Shown here: in pieces, positions 43,566 to 52,370 of the stretch
Numbering within the stretch: the stretch's first letter is position 1
Layout: each line of letters begins with the position of its first letter
NCBI RefSeq assembly: GCF_013409365.1
Contig: NZ_JACCBA010000001.1
Coordinates: 4,898,001-4,962,000 of the forward strand
DNA: 64,000 nt
Direction: 5' to 3'
From: Actinomadura luteofluorescens
GTDB taxonomy: Bacteria > Actinomycetota > Actinomycetes > Streptosporangiales > Streptosporangiaceae
The notes under the pieces: generated by a model
What the model saw: the letters and a program-made list of their open reading frames with translations, nothing else
Database searches by the model: none
Told to the model about the DNA's origin: nothing
Translations under genes and position numbers: made by a program

Positions 43566-43940
43566 CTACGTGCTCAACCTGTGCGCGGACCCGGACGCCA
43601 CCAGTTCGCGGTAGCCCACGACGAGCGGATCCGCGCGTCTTGCCGCAGGGACGGCGTCGGCGACCTGGCGGGCCAGGCTGGTCACCATCACGGTGCGCCG
43701 CTCGTGCGGCTGGGCCTCGTAAACGGCGTGGGCGTGCCGCACGCCCTCGGTCGCGTCGCCACTACGAACATGCCCGGCAGCGCGCAACAGATTGAGCTGG
43801 ACGAGGAACCACTGACGGCCGGGGGCGTAACTTCCTGCGCGCGGAAGACGGCGATCGCGGTCGCCGCTCTGAGCGTGTGCCCATGCTTCGGTGTAACGCG
43901 GCCGGTCGGGCCCCCTGCGCTCTCGGTTGCGCGGAACCTC
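43566..43940 (-). pseudogene. C-terminal remnant of an XRE/TPR-type regulator
   Basis: An open frame ending at 43566 encodes about 110 residues: EVPRNRERRGPDRPRYTEAW, FLVQLNLLRAAGHVRSGDAT, EGVRHAHAVYEAQPHERRTV and ADPLVVGYRELVASG. This is the C-terminal part of the actinomycete HTH/TPR regulators. No N-terminal HTH, start codon or ribosome site is associated, and the frame lies immediately downstream of the intact XRE regulator gene. It is probably a decayed paralogue. Confidence 0.5.
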
Positions 43941-43986
43941 ACCGATGCATTGCCCGAGAAGGGCAGGACTGACGCTTGTCCGCAAG

Positions 43987-45258
43987 TCACCTTGAGCCGA
44001 CGTCCCAGCCACGTGCTTCTGCGATCTGCTCAGCGAGATCGGCCAGTGTCGAGGACGGCCCGCTCGGCCCCCGCCCGGCGCGCAGCACCGACCGGACGGC
44101 GGCACGGAGCATCACCTCCGTCCGTGCGGAGACGACCTCCCGCGTGAAGTCGAACACCGTGGCCGTGATCGCCTCTGTCTCTCGCCATGCCTTGGCCAGC
44201 GTCAGGGCGAGCTGAAGGTGGACGAGATCGTTGTAGGCGGCCCGGCCCCATTCCCGACCGCGCGCCATGACCGGCCCGGCCTGCGCGTTCGGCATGTACG
44301 GGTCGCGTTCAAGGCGACCGTGGGCTGCCTCGTCGAGATAGGGCATCGCGGTTTCGAGGTCGCCGAGCTCCATATGGAGGATGCCGCGATGCCACGCCAG
44401 CTCGGAGGAGTCCAGCCACCACGTCCAATGCGGGTCCTTGGGGTGCAGCGACTCCTGCAGGGCGCCGGCGGCCTGGTCGAGGGTCGCGATGGCGCGGGCC
44501 CGGTCGCCGCCCTGCGCGAGGGCGCGAGCGGCGCGGAGCTTGAACAGCGCCTCGACGCGCGGGGCGAGCGCGGAGCCCTCGATGCTGTGCTCGGCGATGC
44601 TCAGCGCCTCGCGAGAGTGCCGCTGGTGCACGTCGAGCAGCGCGAGGTGAGATAACTCGAACAGTTCCATGGACCGGTCACCGGCGAGGCGGGAAAGCAG
44701 CATCGCCTCGTGGACGGTGGCACGGGATTCGCTCAGGCGGTCTGCGTCGTACAAGGTCCATGCGGCGATCTCTCCGGCTTCGCCGGCGGCGGCCTGGAGG
44801 TCCTGCTCGTCGGAGTTGTGCAGGCCGGAGGCCAGCGCGGATCGGGCAGTGTGGAACGCGCGGACCGCCAGGTCGGCGATGACGGTTCCGCCGAATCGGG
44901 AGTCGAGCATGATCAGGTGCTGGCTGGTGTCACGCACCGTCGCCGCATAGTCGCAGGGCTCTTCACGGTTCCCGGCCAGGACGGGGCCGGGCCGCGTGGC
45001 CGTGTCGGCGGCGAAGAGTTCGTCCTCGGATCGGCCGACGACTTGCGCCCACAGGAGCCGGTAGCGGGGCCCCGGAGCGTGCTCTCCGGCCTCGTGACCG
45101 CGGATCGTGCGCTCCAGGTCCTTGAGCGCGGGGAGTTGGCGGCGGACACGTAGGGGGGCGAGCTCGCGCCATTGCTCGGCGACGTCGGCGACGGTCAGCC
45201 CTGCCGCCTTCCTCGCCGCGCGTAGGCGCGCACCGATGACCGGATTCTCGGACGACAT
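43987..45258 (-). CDS. XRE-family regulator with TPR-like helical domain
   Basis: 423-residue regulator. The N-terminus has an XRE-type HTH (GARLRAARKAAGLTVADVAEQW, then LKDLERTIRGHEAGEHAP). The rest is helical repeats (SELAWHRGILHMELGDLETAMPYLDEAAHG) as in actinomycete developmental regulators. It is divergent from two tiny genes (45403 and 45605), the usual neighbours of this class. ATG 45258. Confidence 0.85.
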   Translation of the reverse strand: MSSENPVIGARLRAARKAAGLTVADVAEQWRELAPLRVRRQLPALKDLERTIRGHEAGEHAPGPRYRLLWAQVVGRSEDELFAADTATRPGPVLAGNREEPCDYAATVRDTSQHLIMLDSRFGGTVIADLAVRAFHTARSALASGLHNSDEQDLQAAAGEAGEIAAWTLYDADRLSESRATVHEAMLLSRLAGDRSMELFELSHLALLDVHQRHSREALSIAEHSIEGSALAPRVEALFKLRAARALAQGGDRARAIATLDQAAGALQESLHPKDPHWTWWLDSSELAWHRGILHMELGDLETAMPYLDEAAHGRLERDPYMPNAQAGPVMARGREWGRAAYNDLVHLQLALTLAKAWRETEAITATVFDFTREVVSARTEVMLRAAVRSVLRAGRGPSGPSSTLADLAEQIAEARGWDVGSR

Positions 45259-45402
45259 GTTGCGATGCACCTCGGCCGGGATGGTCGCGGACACGGGCCG
45301 CGTCCGCGCGTATCCGTGATTATCAGGCTGACGTGCGACGCCCGCCACAGGTTCACTGAACGTGACCGAATCACTCCAGCGAATCGCAGCCAGGGCGGTC
45401 CC

Positions 45403-45615
45403 GTGGACACGAACACGAACGACATCGAGCGGACCAAAGGCCGGCTCCGGGACGAGTTTCCCGAGTGGAACATCATCCATACGCGGGATACGGGGCGGTG
45501 GTGGGCGACGTGTGGGCCGCTTCCGCGTGGGGACGTCACCGGGGTCTCCGACGTCGACGCCGACACGGCCGGGGACCTCGCGGCCAAGCTTCGGGCGGTG
45601 GCCCGTGACCAGTGA
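45403..45615 (+). CDS. Small conserved actinomycete protein next to an XRE regulator
   Basis: 70 residues, beginning VDTNTNDIERTKGRLRDEFP and containing IIHTRDTGRWWATCGPLPRGDV. Comparable 60-90-residue proteins with the GRWWAT motif lie beside XRE regulators in Streptomyces and Actinomadura; function unknown. The GTG at 45403 is likely, with only a weak ribosome site. It overlaps the next gene by 11 nt, so the two are co-transcribed. Confidence 0.6.
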   Translation: MDTNTNDIERTKGRLRDEFPEWNIIHTRDTGRWWATCGPLPRGDVTGVSDVDADTAGDLAAKLRAVARDQ

Positions 45616-45850
45616 GGCAGTGCCGGGCGACACGGCCGTGATCGATCCCGTTCCGATCCGCGTGCTGGAGGCCCGCCGCATTGAGGCCCGCTACGGCGTG
45701 ACGGCGGTGTGGTTCGGCTACTTCACGCGGCATTGGTGGGCTCTGGTCGACCTCGCCTGGCTGGTCGAAGGCAAGACCCCCGACCGCCTCGGCGAGGCCA
45801 TCGTCGCCGCCAGAAGACGCGATCTCCTCCGGGCAGCCGGGGGGACGTGA
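45605..45850 (+). CDS. Small conserved actinomycete protein, co-transcribed
   Basis: 81 residues with IEARYGVTAVWFGYFTRHWWALVDLAWLVEGKTPDRLG, which resembles short actinomycete proteins with a WWAL motif found near XRE regulators. Function not known. The GTG at 45605 overlaps the end of the preceding small gene. Confidence 0.6.
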   Translation: MTSEAVPGDTAVIDPVPIRVLEARRIEARYGVTAVWFGYFTRHWWALVDLAWLVEGKTPDRLGEAIVAARRRDLLRAAGGT

Positions 45851-45989
45851 GCCGGGGTTCGGCGCGGCCGGTCGAGCCGCCCCCCTCGTGCTCCCGGCCG
45901 CGTCGAACCCCCCGAACGCCGTCCTCCCGGGCCAATGGCGCGCACCCGGGACCGGCGGCTACCAACCCCTATGCGCGCTGGAGGTGCAC

Positions 45990-46445
45990 ATGAGCATCAC
46001 CGCAGAACAGGCGGTCACCGCCGCCGGAAGTCCACGCGAACTGCTGGACGGCCGACTCTTCGACACGCTTTCCGCGTACGTCGCCCGCCGCCAGGAGGTG
46101 ACGCTCGCCTACGCCGAGCGCATGGTCGAGCAGATGCTCGTCTGGCTCAAGGCCGTGGCCGACAACCCCGAAGTGCGTCTGGCGATGGACGAGTCCGTCG
46201 ACCCGGCGTGGCACGCGTTCATCCTGCACAGCCAGGACTACGCCGAGTTCTGCGAGCGGATGTACGGCCGGTACCTGCACCACGTTCCGCCGGGGCTTGA
46301 CGCGTCCATGAGCCGGGAGGAGGTCGAGCGGACCATGCCGGCACTGCACGCGACCGGCTACCTGGTGGACGCGGAGTTCTGGGTCGGCGCCAAGCCGTGC
46401 TGCCCGCCGAATCCGTGCGTCGTGTCGGTCGGTCCGAAGGCATGA
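45990..46445 (+). CDS. Small protein with a GRDP-like WHAFIL/LHHVP motif and cysteine-rich C-terminus
   Basis: 151 residues. The central segment SVDPAWHAFILHSQDYAEFC then ERMYGRYLHHVP resembles glycine-rich domain-containing (GRDP/DUF1399) proteins, with conserved His and Cys spacing suggesting metal binding. The tail GAKPCCPPNPCVVSV has three Cys among Pro residues. A strong GGAGGTG site precedes the ATG. Function unknown; it sits in a region of small unknown genes. Confidence 0.7.
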   Translation: MSITAEQAVTAAGSPRELLDGRLFDTLSAYVARRQEVTLAYAERMVEQMLVWLKAVADNPEVRLAMDESVDPAWHAFILHSQDYAEFCERMYGRYLHHVPPGLDASMSREEVERTMPALHATGYLVDAEFWVGAKPCCPPNPCVVSVGPKA

Positions 46446-46512
46446 TCGCCTGGCAGGCTCTTCCGCGGGGCGGTGGCCGCTCGGGGGAGCCTGCCGCCGA
46501 AAGGCGAAGACC

Positions 46513-46941
46513 ATGACCACAGGGCACTCCATAGCCCCGGATGCTTCCAAGCGGGACGGCCCGGCGCCGACGCACTTCCACTGCTACCGGTGGTCGGCCG
46601 GAGGGCAGGAATGGGAGCGGCTCGGGAAGACCGACACGCTCGACGTGGCCAGCCCGGACCGGCCGCCCGTCCGGACCGTCGACTGGCTCATCAAGTCGGC
46701 GCGGTTCGTCGCCGCCGTCCATGCCGAGCCGAAGGACGCCCGTGACTGGCTGATCTCCGAGTGGGAGCAGGCGCGCGAGAAGGCCCTCAACCCCGTCCCG
46801 GAGTGGGTGCGCAGCCAGGACCGTGCGGAACGTGCGTTACGGGCGATCGAGACTGCCTGCTGGCCGACCTACAGCCAGTGGCTCACCGGCGGCGTCATCG
46901 TCCTCTGGTCCGTCGTCGGCACGGCCGATCACTGCCACTGA
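46513..46941 (+). CDS. Hypothetical protein
   Basis: 142 residues, not recognised. N-terminal THFHCYRWSAGGQEWERLG is His/Trp-rich; a middle amphipathic helix (DWLISEWEQAREKALNPVPE) and a short hydrophobic C-terminal stretch (LTGGVIVLWSVVG) follow, ending ADHCH. It follows the GRDP-like gene on the same strand by 67 nt and has AAAGGCGAAG before the ATG, so it may be in the same operon. Confidence 0.6.
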   Translation: MTTGHSIAPDASKRDGPAPTHFHCYRWSAGGQEWERLGKTDTLDVASPDRPPVRTVDWLIKSARFVAAVHAEPKDARDWLISEWEQAREKALNPVPEWVRSQDRAERALRAIETACWPTYSQWLTGGVIVLWSVVGTADHCH

Positions 46942-46982
46942 CCCGTCACGGAAGCCTCGCGCGACGGCCCGGCCGATGTCGG

Positions 46983-47585
46983 TCATGGTGGGGAGATCAC
47001 GAGATCTTCGGCAGGCATCCATTTATGGCCGGGGGGATCAGCGGGTGTACGAACTGCCAGCCAGCGGCCGTCGGGTGAGGGCGGAAGTGCCGTGTAGAGC
47101 TCGACTCGATCACCGCGGTACTTGTACTTCAATGGACGGTGGCCGTCGGCCGGTTCGTGGTGAACTGGTGACACCGGGGCACTCACGACGGCCCACTGCC
47201 GACCGGAGGTCGGCGCAGCCGGTCGGCGGTCAGGCACTGCACCGATATCTTCCGGCTGAGGCGGGTTGAGAGCGCGGCGATAGCAGCGTGAACGGTGCGC
47301 GGTGTAGGCGGGCCTCCAAAGCAGCTTGCACCGCTCCTCTCCGGGAGTGCCCGCGTCTACGCCGTAGAACCGCAAGAGGACCACCAGCCTGTCCCAGTGC
47401 GGCACGCGCCCCTTGTTCAACCAGCTGCTCAATGTCGCACGTGGTAGGCCGGTCGCTTCTTCGATCTCGCGAAGCGTAGGCCAGCGCCGTTCCCGGCGTA
47501 GCCTTTCCAGCTCCCGAAGCAGCCGCTGGATCGAGTCCTGGGGGCGGCTCGTGTCGCGGGACGGTGCGGGTTGGGAACCGCTCAT
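46983..47585 (-). CDS. HTH-containing regulator
   Basis: 200 residues. Residues 15-75 form a helix-turn-helix (TLREIEEATGLPRATLSSWLNKGRVPHWDRLVVLLRFYG) like those in small actinomycete XRE proteins. The C-terminal half is Pro/Arg-rich, with KYKYRGDRVELYTALPPSPDGRWLAV, which resembles a small beta domain. It is divergent from the secreted protein gene; both promoters are in 47586-47739. Confidence 0.7.
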   Translation of the reverse strand: MSGSQPAPSRDTSRPQDSIQRLLRELERLRRERRWPTLREIEEATGLPRATLSSWLNKGRVPHWDRLVVLLRFYGVDAGTPGEERCKLLWRPAYTAHRSRCYRRALNPPQPEDIGAVPDRRPAAPTSGRQWAVVSAPVSPVHHEPADGHRPLKYKYRGDRVELYTALPPSPDGRWLAVRTPADPPGHKWMPAEDLVISPP

Positions 47586-47739
47586 ATCTCGATCCCTTCA
47601 GACTCCTGTCCCGTGCTTGTCCCGTCCTTTTTATCCTTGACCTCCGGATGTCCGGGAGTGGTTCGGAAAATGTGGCCGACCGATCGACGTCCCGAGAAGC
47701 TTCACCTGGCCGCGGGATACGCGGCCAGGAAGGAAAAAG

Positions 47740-48069
47740 ATGATCAAAGGGAGAATGAAGGCCGCGGTCGTTGCGATCACGGCGGTACCGCTCATCAGCG
47801 GCGTTGTCTCGATCTCCGCCACTCCGGCGCAAGCGGCCGTCAAGTGCGGGGACAACATCACCACCTATCAGTCCCCGCCGCCGGTCAGCCAGACACTGCA
47901 ACGGCTGACGTACGTCAACTGCAGTGGCCGGACGCTCCACCGGAAGGCCGACATCGCATGGGCGGCCGACGGCGAGTGCAAGCGGATCGGCCCCTGGGCA
48001 ACGGTGTCCTTGGCTCGCAACGTCCTCAAGAAGGTGCCCGTTCACATCAAGGGAAGCAAGCGCTGCTAG
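47740..48069 (+). CDS. Small secreted four-cysteine protein
   Basis: 109 residues. A signal peptide (1-32, ending ATPAQA) precedes a mature part of about 77 residues with Cys at 36, 61, 80 and 109. Segments LTYVNCSGRTLHRKADIAWA and GECKRIGPWATVSLARN, together with the Cys spacing, resemble the beta-sandwich alpha-amylase inhibitor (tendamistat) class, though the WRY active motif is missing. A cell-surface or inhibitor role is a guess. AGGAAGGAAA precedes the ATG. Confidence 0.75.
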   Translation: MIKGRMKAAVVAITAVPLISGVVSISATPAQAAVKCGDNITTYQSPPPVSQTLQRLTYVNCSGRTLHRKADIAWAADGECKRIGPWATVSLARNVLKKVPVHIKGSKRC

Positions 48070-48294
48070 TCAGGGCTCGCCCACGCTCGCAGTTCTAGTG
48101 CGCACTTCGGTGTCCTCGCCACGTATCGCCAGGCGAGGACACCGTTGTGGCTTCGAGGGGGACGGGAATGCGGCCTGGCCGGACGAGTGGCCCGGGCGGC
48201 GTGCTCCTGCCATTTTCGCAGGTGGCGGAGCGAGGAGCCTGCAGAACCGCGTCCCGCGCGCCCCACCTCCGATCCCCGACCGGTCATTAACTAA

Positions 48295-48323
48295 TTGACC
48301 ACGGGTTTCGGGCTCGATCAAAT
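48295..48323 (+). promoter_or_regulatory. Candidate promoter upstream of the HAD-like gene
   Basis: TTGACC (48295-48300), a 17-nt spacer and TCAAAT (48318-48323), in a locally AT-richer stretch. The following leader holds TTACC and GGTAA arms. It would drive the frameshifted HAD-like gene at 48437. Confidence 0.5.
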
Positions 48324-48436
48324 TACCTTTTTGGTCTTTTGTGGTAAGGCTTGCGTGTCTTCCTGAGTGGCGGACGGTTCCAGTTGTGGCGAAGCAAAGC
48401 AGGGTTGCCACGAAGCAAACAAGGATGGGGAAACTC

Positions 48437-49313
48437 ATGGAATCGGCATGCGAGGAATCGCGCATCCGACAAGTTGCTCCTCTCTACAGGGGAGGAGACG
48501 TACGGTCCGTCCTTCGGACGGATGAGGGACGGGAAGGCTGGGACGCTCTCATGGAGTGCCCCGAGCGTGCCGTCCTGCTGTGGGATCTCAATGGGACGGC
48601 TCAGGAGCTCTCCCCGCTCAACGGGATGCCGCGGCTCGACCCCGACGTTCGTCAGGAGATCCCCCGAGTGGGAGAACGGTACGGCGTCAACGGGGTCCTG
48701 ACGGGATGGCCCTTCTACCAGGTCAGCAACATCGGCCTGGCCGTCCCCTACTGCCACGTCTGGGGGCAGCTCGCCAGCGAGCACTGGGACTGGCAGACGC
48801 AGATCCACCGCCAGCTGGTTCCGCCCCCGGCGGGGCTGAGCCGGGTCTACGACAAGGTGCACGAGCTGGTGGAGGAACTCCACCTGAACCCCGAGTGCAT
48901 CTACTCCAGGTCCCATTCGCTCGTCCTCCGCTATCCGGCGGACGCCTCCGAGGAGGTGGTCGAGCGGCTGGCCGCCGAGATCGGTGAGGTCACCGAGGGC
49001 CGCCGGGGACCTGAAGCTGATGAGGGACCGCGGCGTGGTCAAGGTCGCGCCCGCGGGCCTCGACAAGAGGGTCGCGCTCCGGCGGATCCTCAGCGAGTGC
49101 GTTCCGTTCGAACCCTCCGTGATCATGAACGCGGGCGACGCGCCCGACAGGGTGATCATGGCCGAGCTCGACGTGGTGCGCCGCGAGGAGGGCATCCCGA
49201 CCTTCAAGGTGGGCGTCCGCAACCTGGAGGAAGGGGTCGACCTCTTCCTGCCCAGCCCGCCTCGGGGCGTCCTTCCGTTCATGCGAGCGCTGAGGGACGC
49301 TCCCGTCCGATAG
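48437..49313 (+). pseudogene. HAD-superfamily / trehalose-phosphatase-like gene, frameshifted
   Basis: The first about 190 residues (AVLLWDLNGTAQELSPLNG, GVNGVLTGWPFYQVSN, LVEELHLNPECIYSRSHSLV) and the last about 100 (DLKLMRDRGVVKVAPAGLDK, FEPSVIMNAGDAPDRVIMAE) belong to one HAD-fold protein resembling trehalose-6-phosphate phosphatase, but lie in two frames. The switch coincides with a GGGG run at 49005-49008; removing one G restores the protein. The usual DxDGT is DLNGT, so even the restored enzyme may be altered. ATG 48437 has GGGGA upstream. Confidence 0.7.
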
Positions 49314-49487
49314 CGCCGGCTCCGTAGTCGATCCGACTACAGGGCCGTCGCCCCGACCCAGTGGCCCCCGGACATCCGGGGGCCACTGCTTGCTGGAGGA
49401 ACTCGCGGGCGGACGGGCGTGACGCCTTCGCACGGGCGGTGCCGACGCCAGTGCAAGCGGATCGGCCGCCCGGGCGACCGGCTGGCC

Positions 49488-49898
49488 CTAGTTGCGCTCG
49501 GGCCAGGTGAGGCCCTGGTCGGTCCAGGTGACACCCTTGTTGCGGCAGAGGCAGAAGGGGTGGCCGATGGGGTCGGTGTAGACGCGCCAGCCGTAGCCGT
49601 CGGGGCCGATGAAGTCCTGCTGCAGGGACGCGCCGAGAGCCAGGACCCGGGCCTGTTCGGCCTCGATGTCGTCGACTTCGAAGTCGAGGTGGAACTGCTT
49701 GGGGTGCTCGCTGTCGGGCCACTGCGGGGCGCGATAGTCCTCCACACGGATGAAGGCCAGCTCGATCTCGCCGAACTGGATACCGGCCCAGTTCTCGTGG
49801 CTGCCCTCCTTGACCGGGCGACCCGTCACCTCGGAGTAGAAGGCCGCCAGCTGCATGGTGTCCGGGCAGTCGATGATGAAATCGGTGAGTCGCAGCAT
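49488..49898 (-). CDS. VOC-family (glyoxalase/bleomycin-resistance-like) protein
   Basis: 136 residues. MLRLTDFIIDCPDTMQLAAFYSEVTGRPV and FGEIELAFIRVEDYRAPQWP then KQFHLDFEVDDIEAEQARVL match a vicinal-oxygen-chelate dioxygenase/glyoxalase fold; HPFCLCRN closes it. Substrate unknown. ATG 49898 was chosen over earlier codons because the fold begins there. Confidence 0.87.
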   Translation of the reverse strand: MLRLTDFIIDCPDTMQLAAFYSEVTGRPVKEGSHENWAGIQFGEIELAFIRVEDYRAPQWPDSEHPKQFHLDFEVDDIEAEQARVLALGASLQQDFIGPDGYGWRVYTDPIGHPFCLCRNKGVTWTDQGLTWPERN

Positions 49899-50022
49899 TC
49901 CGCGATCGTGGCACAAGATCGATGGCCGCCGCCTGCGGGTCGTGGCCCTCCCGGCCGCGGTCGGGCGGGGGTCGGCACTCCGGGCCACTCATCCCCGATG
50001 CCGGCTCGGCGGTCCGGAGGGG

Positions 50023-51018
50023 TCAGCGTGTGCTGCGCAGGCGCAGGATGTAGGCCGCTGTGAGCGCGACGGCGCGGTCCTCGTCCTGCGACAGGTCCGC
50101 GAGGGCGCGGGACGCCGTGGTGCCCGGGATGTCCGCGAGTGCCTGGGTCAGGCGGCGGCGGGCGGACGAATCGGCGGCGCCCGGGGCGAGGCGTGCGACG
50201 AGGCCGGATGCGATCTCGTCCGCCAGGGTGGGACGGCTCGCGAGGGCGGCCAGTGCGTCGGCCGCGTCGACGTCGTTCGCCTCTTCGGCGACCATGTCGA
50301 TCAGTGTCGGGACGGCGTCCTCCACGCCCCGTGCGCCGAGAGCGAGAGCCGCATGCCTGCGAACCGCGAGGTCAGGGCTTGTGAGGACGTCCCGCAGCAG
50401 CGCGGTCGCCCCGTCGCTCGAAATCTCGGCGACCGACTGGACGGCACGTTTCCGCACCTCGGCGTCCGGTGCGCCGAGGCCCTCCGCCAGCGGCGCCAAC
50501 GCGCTGTCGCCCGATTGCGCCAGCGCCCATCGGAGGGCTCCGGCGACGTTCGTGTCCGACTCGTTCAGCGCCGCTTCGACCAGGGCGTCCACCGGCACGT
50601 CGACCGAGGACAGGGCCGCGCGCTGGCGCTTCCCCGCGCTTTCCGACCCCAGGGCCTGGAGGAGTGCGACGACCTGGAGGACGTCCTCCCAGGCGGCGGG
50701 TTCCGCGGCGTCGATCCGGCGGAGGCGCGTGAGCAGCTCCGTCTCGCGTGCGATGCGTTCCCGCGTCTGGCGGATGAGGTCGTCGACGAGCTCCGCGGGC
50801 GCGAAGCCGGGATCGTCGAGCGCGCGGCCGACCTCGCGCAGCGACAGGCCCAGCGACCGCAGGCTCTCGATGTGGAAGATCCGCCGGATGTCGTCGCCGG
50901 AGTACTCGCGGTAGCCGGCGCCGGTCCGGCCCGTCGGCCGCACCAGGCCGAGCGACTCGTAATGCCTGAGCATGCGGGCGCTGACCCCGGACCGTCGCGC
51001 CACGTCCCCGATCAGCAA
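50023..51018 (-). CDS. MerR-type regulator fused to HEAT repeats
   Basis: 331 residues. Residues 1-70 are a MerR DNA-binding domain (LIGDVARRSGVSARMLRHYESLGLVRPTGRTGAGYREY). A coiled-coil link and then about six HEAT-like repeats (EVRKRAVQSVAEISSDGATALLRDVL, LAVRRHAALALGARGVEDAVPTLIDM) follow. The repeats would bind a protein or ligand. The start is TTG 51018 with AGGAGGAG upstream, inside the 3' end of the preceding HEAT gene, so the two are coupled. Confidence 0.87.
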   Translation of the reverse strand: MLIGDVARRSGVSARMLRHYESLGLVRPTGRTGAGYREYSGDDIRRIFHIESLRSLGLSLREVGRALDDPGFAPAELVDDLIRQTRERIARETELLTRLRRIDAAEPAAWEDVLQVVALLQALGSESAGKRQRAALSSVDVPVDALVEAALNESDTNVAGALRWALAQSGDSALAPLAEGLGAPDAEVRKRAVQSVAEISSDGATALLRDVLTSPDLAVRRHAALALGARGVEDAVPTLIDMVAEEANDVDAADALAALASRPTLADEIASGLVARLAPGAADSSARRRLTQALADIPGTTASRALADLSQDEDRAVALTAAYILRLRSTR

Positions 51019-51022
51019 AACG

Positions 51023-51679
51023 TCACTCCTCCTGGCCGTTCGCGCCGAGGGCCACGATGCGCTTCGCCTCCTCGATCGCGAACTCGAACGTGGCGTCCGG
51101 ATCGCGCAGCAGGCGTTCCGTGGCGATCGCGTGCGTGCGCACGCGCGGGTCGGCGCCCGCCTGGGCGGCGCGCAGCACCGGCAGGATCACCTCGCCGAGC
51201 GCGATCAGCGCCCGGCTGAGACTCTGCCGCATCGCGCGCTCTCCACGCCCGAACTGGGTCCCGAGCACCGCGGCCAACTCGGGTTCCTCACCGTCGGGGA
51301 CGAGCACGACCGCCGTCCGCCAGGCGCTCCGCGCCACCTCGTCGTCGGCGTCGGTCAGGAGCTCCCGCGTGATCGCGGGCCAGGCCCGCCGGTCCCCGAC
51401 CTTGGACAGCGTGTGCAGCGCCTGGCTCCGGGCCTGCGCGCGCTCCGAGCGGAGCTCGCCGATGAGCTTCGGAACCGTCGTCGCCGCGGAATGGCGGGTC
51501 AGCGCCCACGTGAGCATGTCGCGGACGAAGAACTCCGGTTCGACCGCGCATCGTTCGATGAGCTTGTCGACGAACTCCGGGTGAGGGGCGGTGCCGACCG
51601 CCATCGCCGCACGCAGCCGCACGGACGCGTCGCCGTTCTCCAGCCCCCGGAAAGCCCGGACCGTATCCGGCATGGTCAT
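51023..51679 (-). CDS. HEAT-repeat protein
   Basis: About 218 residues made almost wholly of HEAT-like helical repeats (ASVRLRAAMAVGTAPHPEFVDKL, RSQALHTLSKVGDRRAWPAITREL). It is directly upstream of the MerR-HEAT gene, with 4 nt between stop and start, so the two probably form one regulatory unit. GGGAGG eight bases before ATG 51679 supports this start. Confidence 0.85.
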   Translation of the reverse strand: MTMPDTVRAFRGLENGDASVRLRAAMAVGTAPHPEFVDKLIERCAVEPEFFVRDMLTWALTRHSAATTVPKLIGELRSERAQARSQALHTLSKVGDRRAWPAITRELLTDADDEVARSAWRTAVVLVPDGEEPELAAVLGTQFGRGERAMRQSLSRALIALGEVILPVLRAAQAGADPRVRTHAIATERLLRDPDATFEFAIEEAKRIVALGANGQEE

Positions 51680-51814
51680 CGTGACCACCTCCCTGGTCGC
51701 AGTGAAGAGCCTGTCACCGTGTCAAGGTCAAGCGCGGTCACGTCGCGGTGGCGCATGGTTTGAGGGCGGGGACGGTGTGAAATAACAGCATCTGATTACT
51801 CTCGGGGGGAACTC

Positions 51815-52204
51815 GTGCGCACGCTGTTGAACGTCCTCTGGCTGGTCCTGGCGGGCTTCTGGATGGCGATGGGCTACGTGGTCGCCGGGGTGATCTGCTG
51901 CATCCTCATCATCACCATCCCGTTCGGCATCGCCTCGTTCCGCATCGCGGGCTTCGCGCTGTGGCCGTTCGGCCGGACGACCGTGCCGAGGCGGGACGCG
52001 GGCGCGGGCTCGCTCATCGGGAACATCATCTGGATCGTCTTCGCGGGATGGTGGCTGGCCCTCGGCCACCTCGTCACCGGCGTCCTGCTCTGCATCACGA
52101 TCATCGGGATCCCGTTCGGCATCGCCAACTTCAAACTGATCCCGATCTCGCTCACCCCGCTGGGCCAGGAGATCGTCCCGTCGGACCGCACCGCGACCTT
52201 CTGA
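51815..52204 (+). CDS. YccF-domain small membrane protein
   Basis: 129 residues with two copies of the YccF motif: NVLWLVLAGFWMAMGYVVAGVICCILIITIPFGIASFRIAGFALWPFG and NIIWIVFAGWWLALGHLVTGVLLCITIIGIPFGIANFKLI. It forms about four transmembrane segments. The function of YccF proteins is unknown. GTG start with GGGGGG upstream. Confidence 0.92.
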   Translation: MRTLLNVLWLVLAGFWMAMGYVVAGVICCILIITIPFGIASFRIAGFALWPFGRTTVPRRDAGAGSLIGNIIWIVFAGWWLALGHLVTGVLLCITIIGIPFGIANFKLIPISLTPLGQEIVPSDRTATF

Positions 52205-52370
52205 ACGGCCCCTCTTCCCAGGGCTTCACGGGGTCGGACGGGGCGGTTACCCTCTAACTGGCGTCCACGCCGGTCGTATGTGCCTTGCTCTGGGAGAGCC
52301 CCGTCCCCACGGGACTTGTACGGCTCCTGCACCGGCTCCTCTGTCCCGCTCAGCTGAGGAGTCGTTCCCC

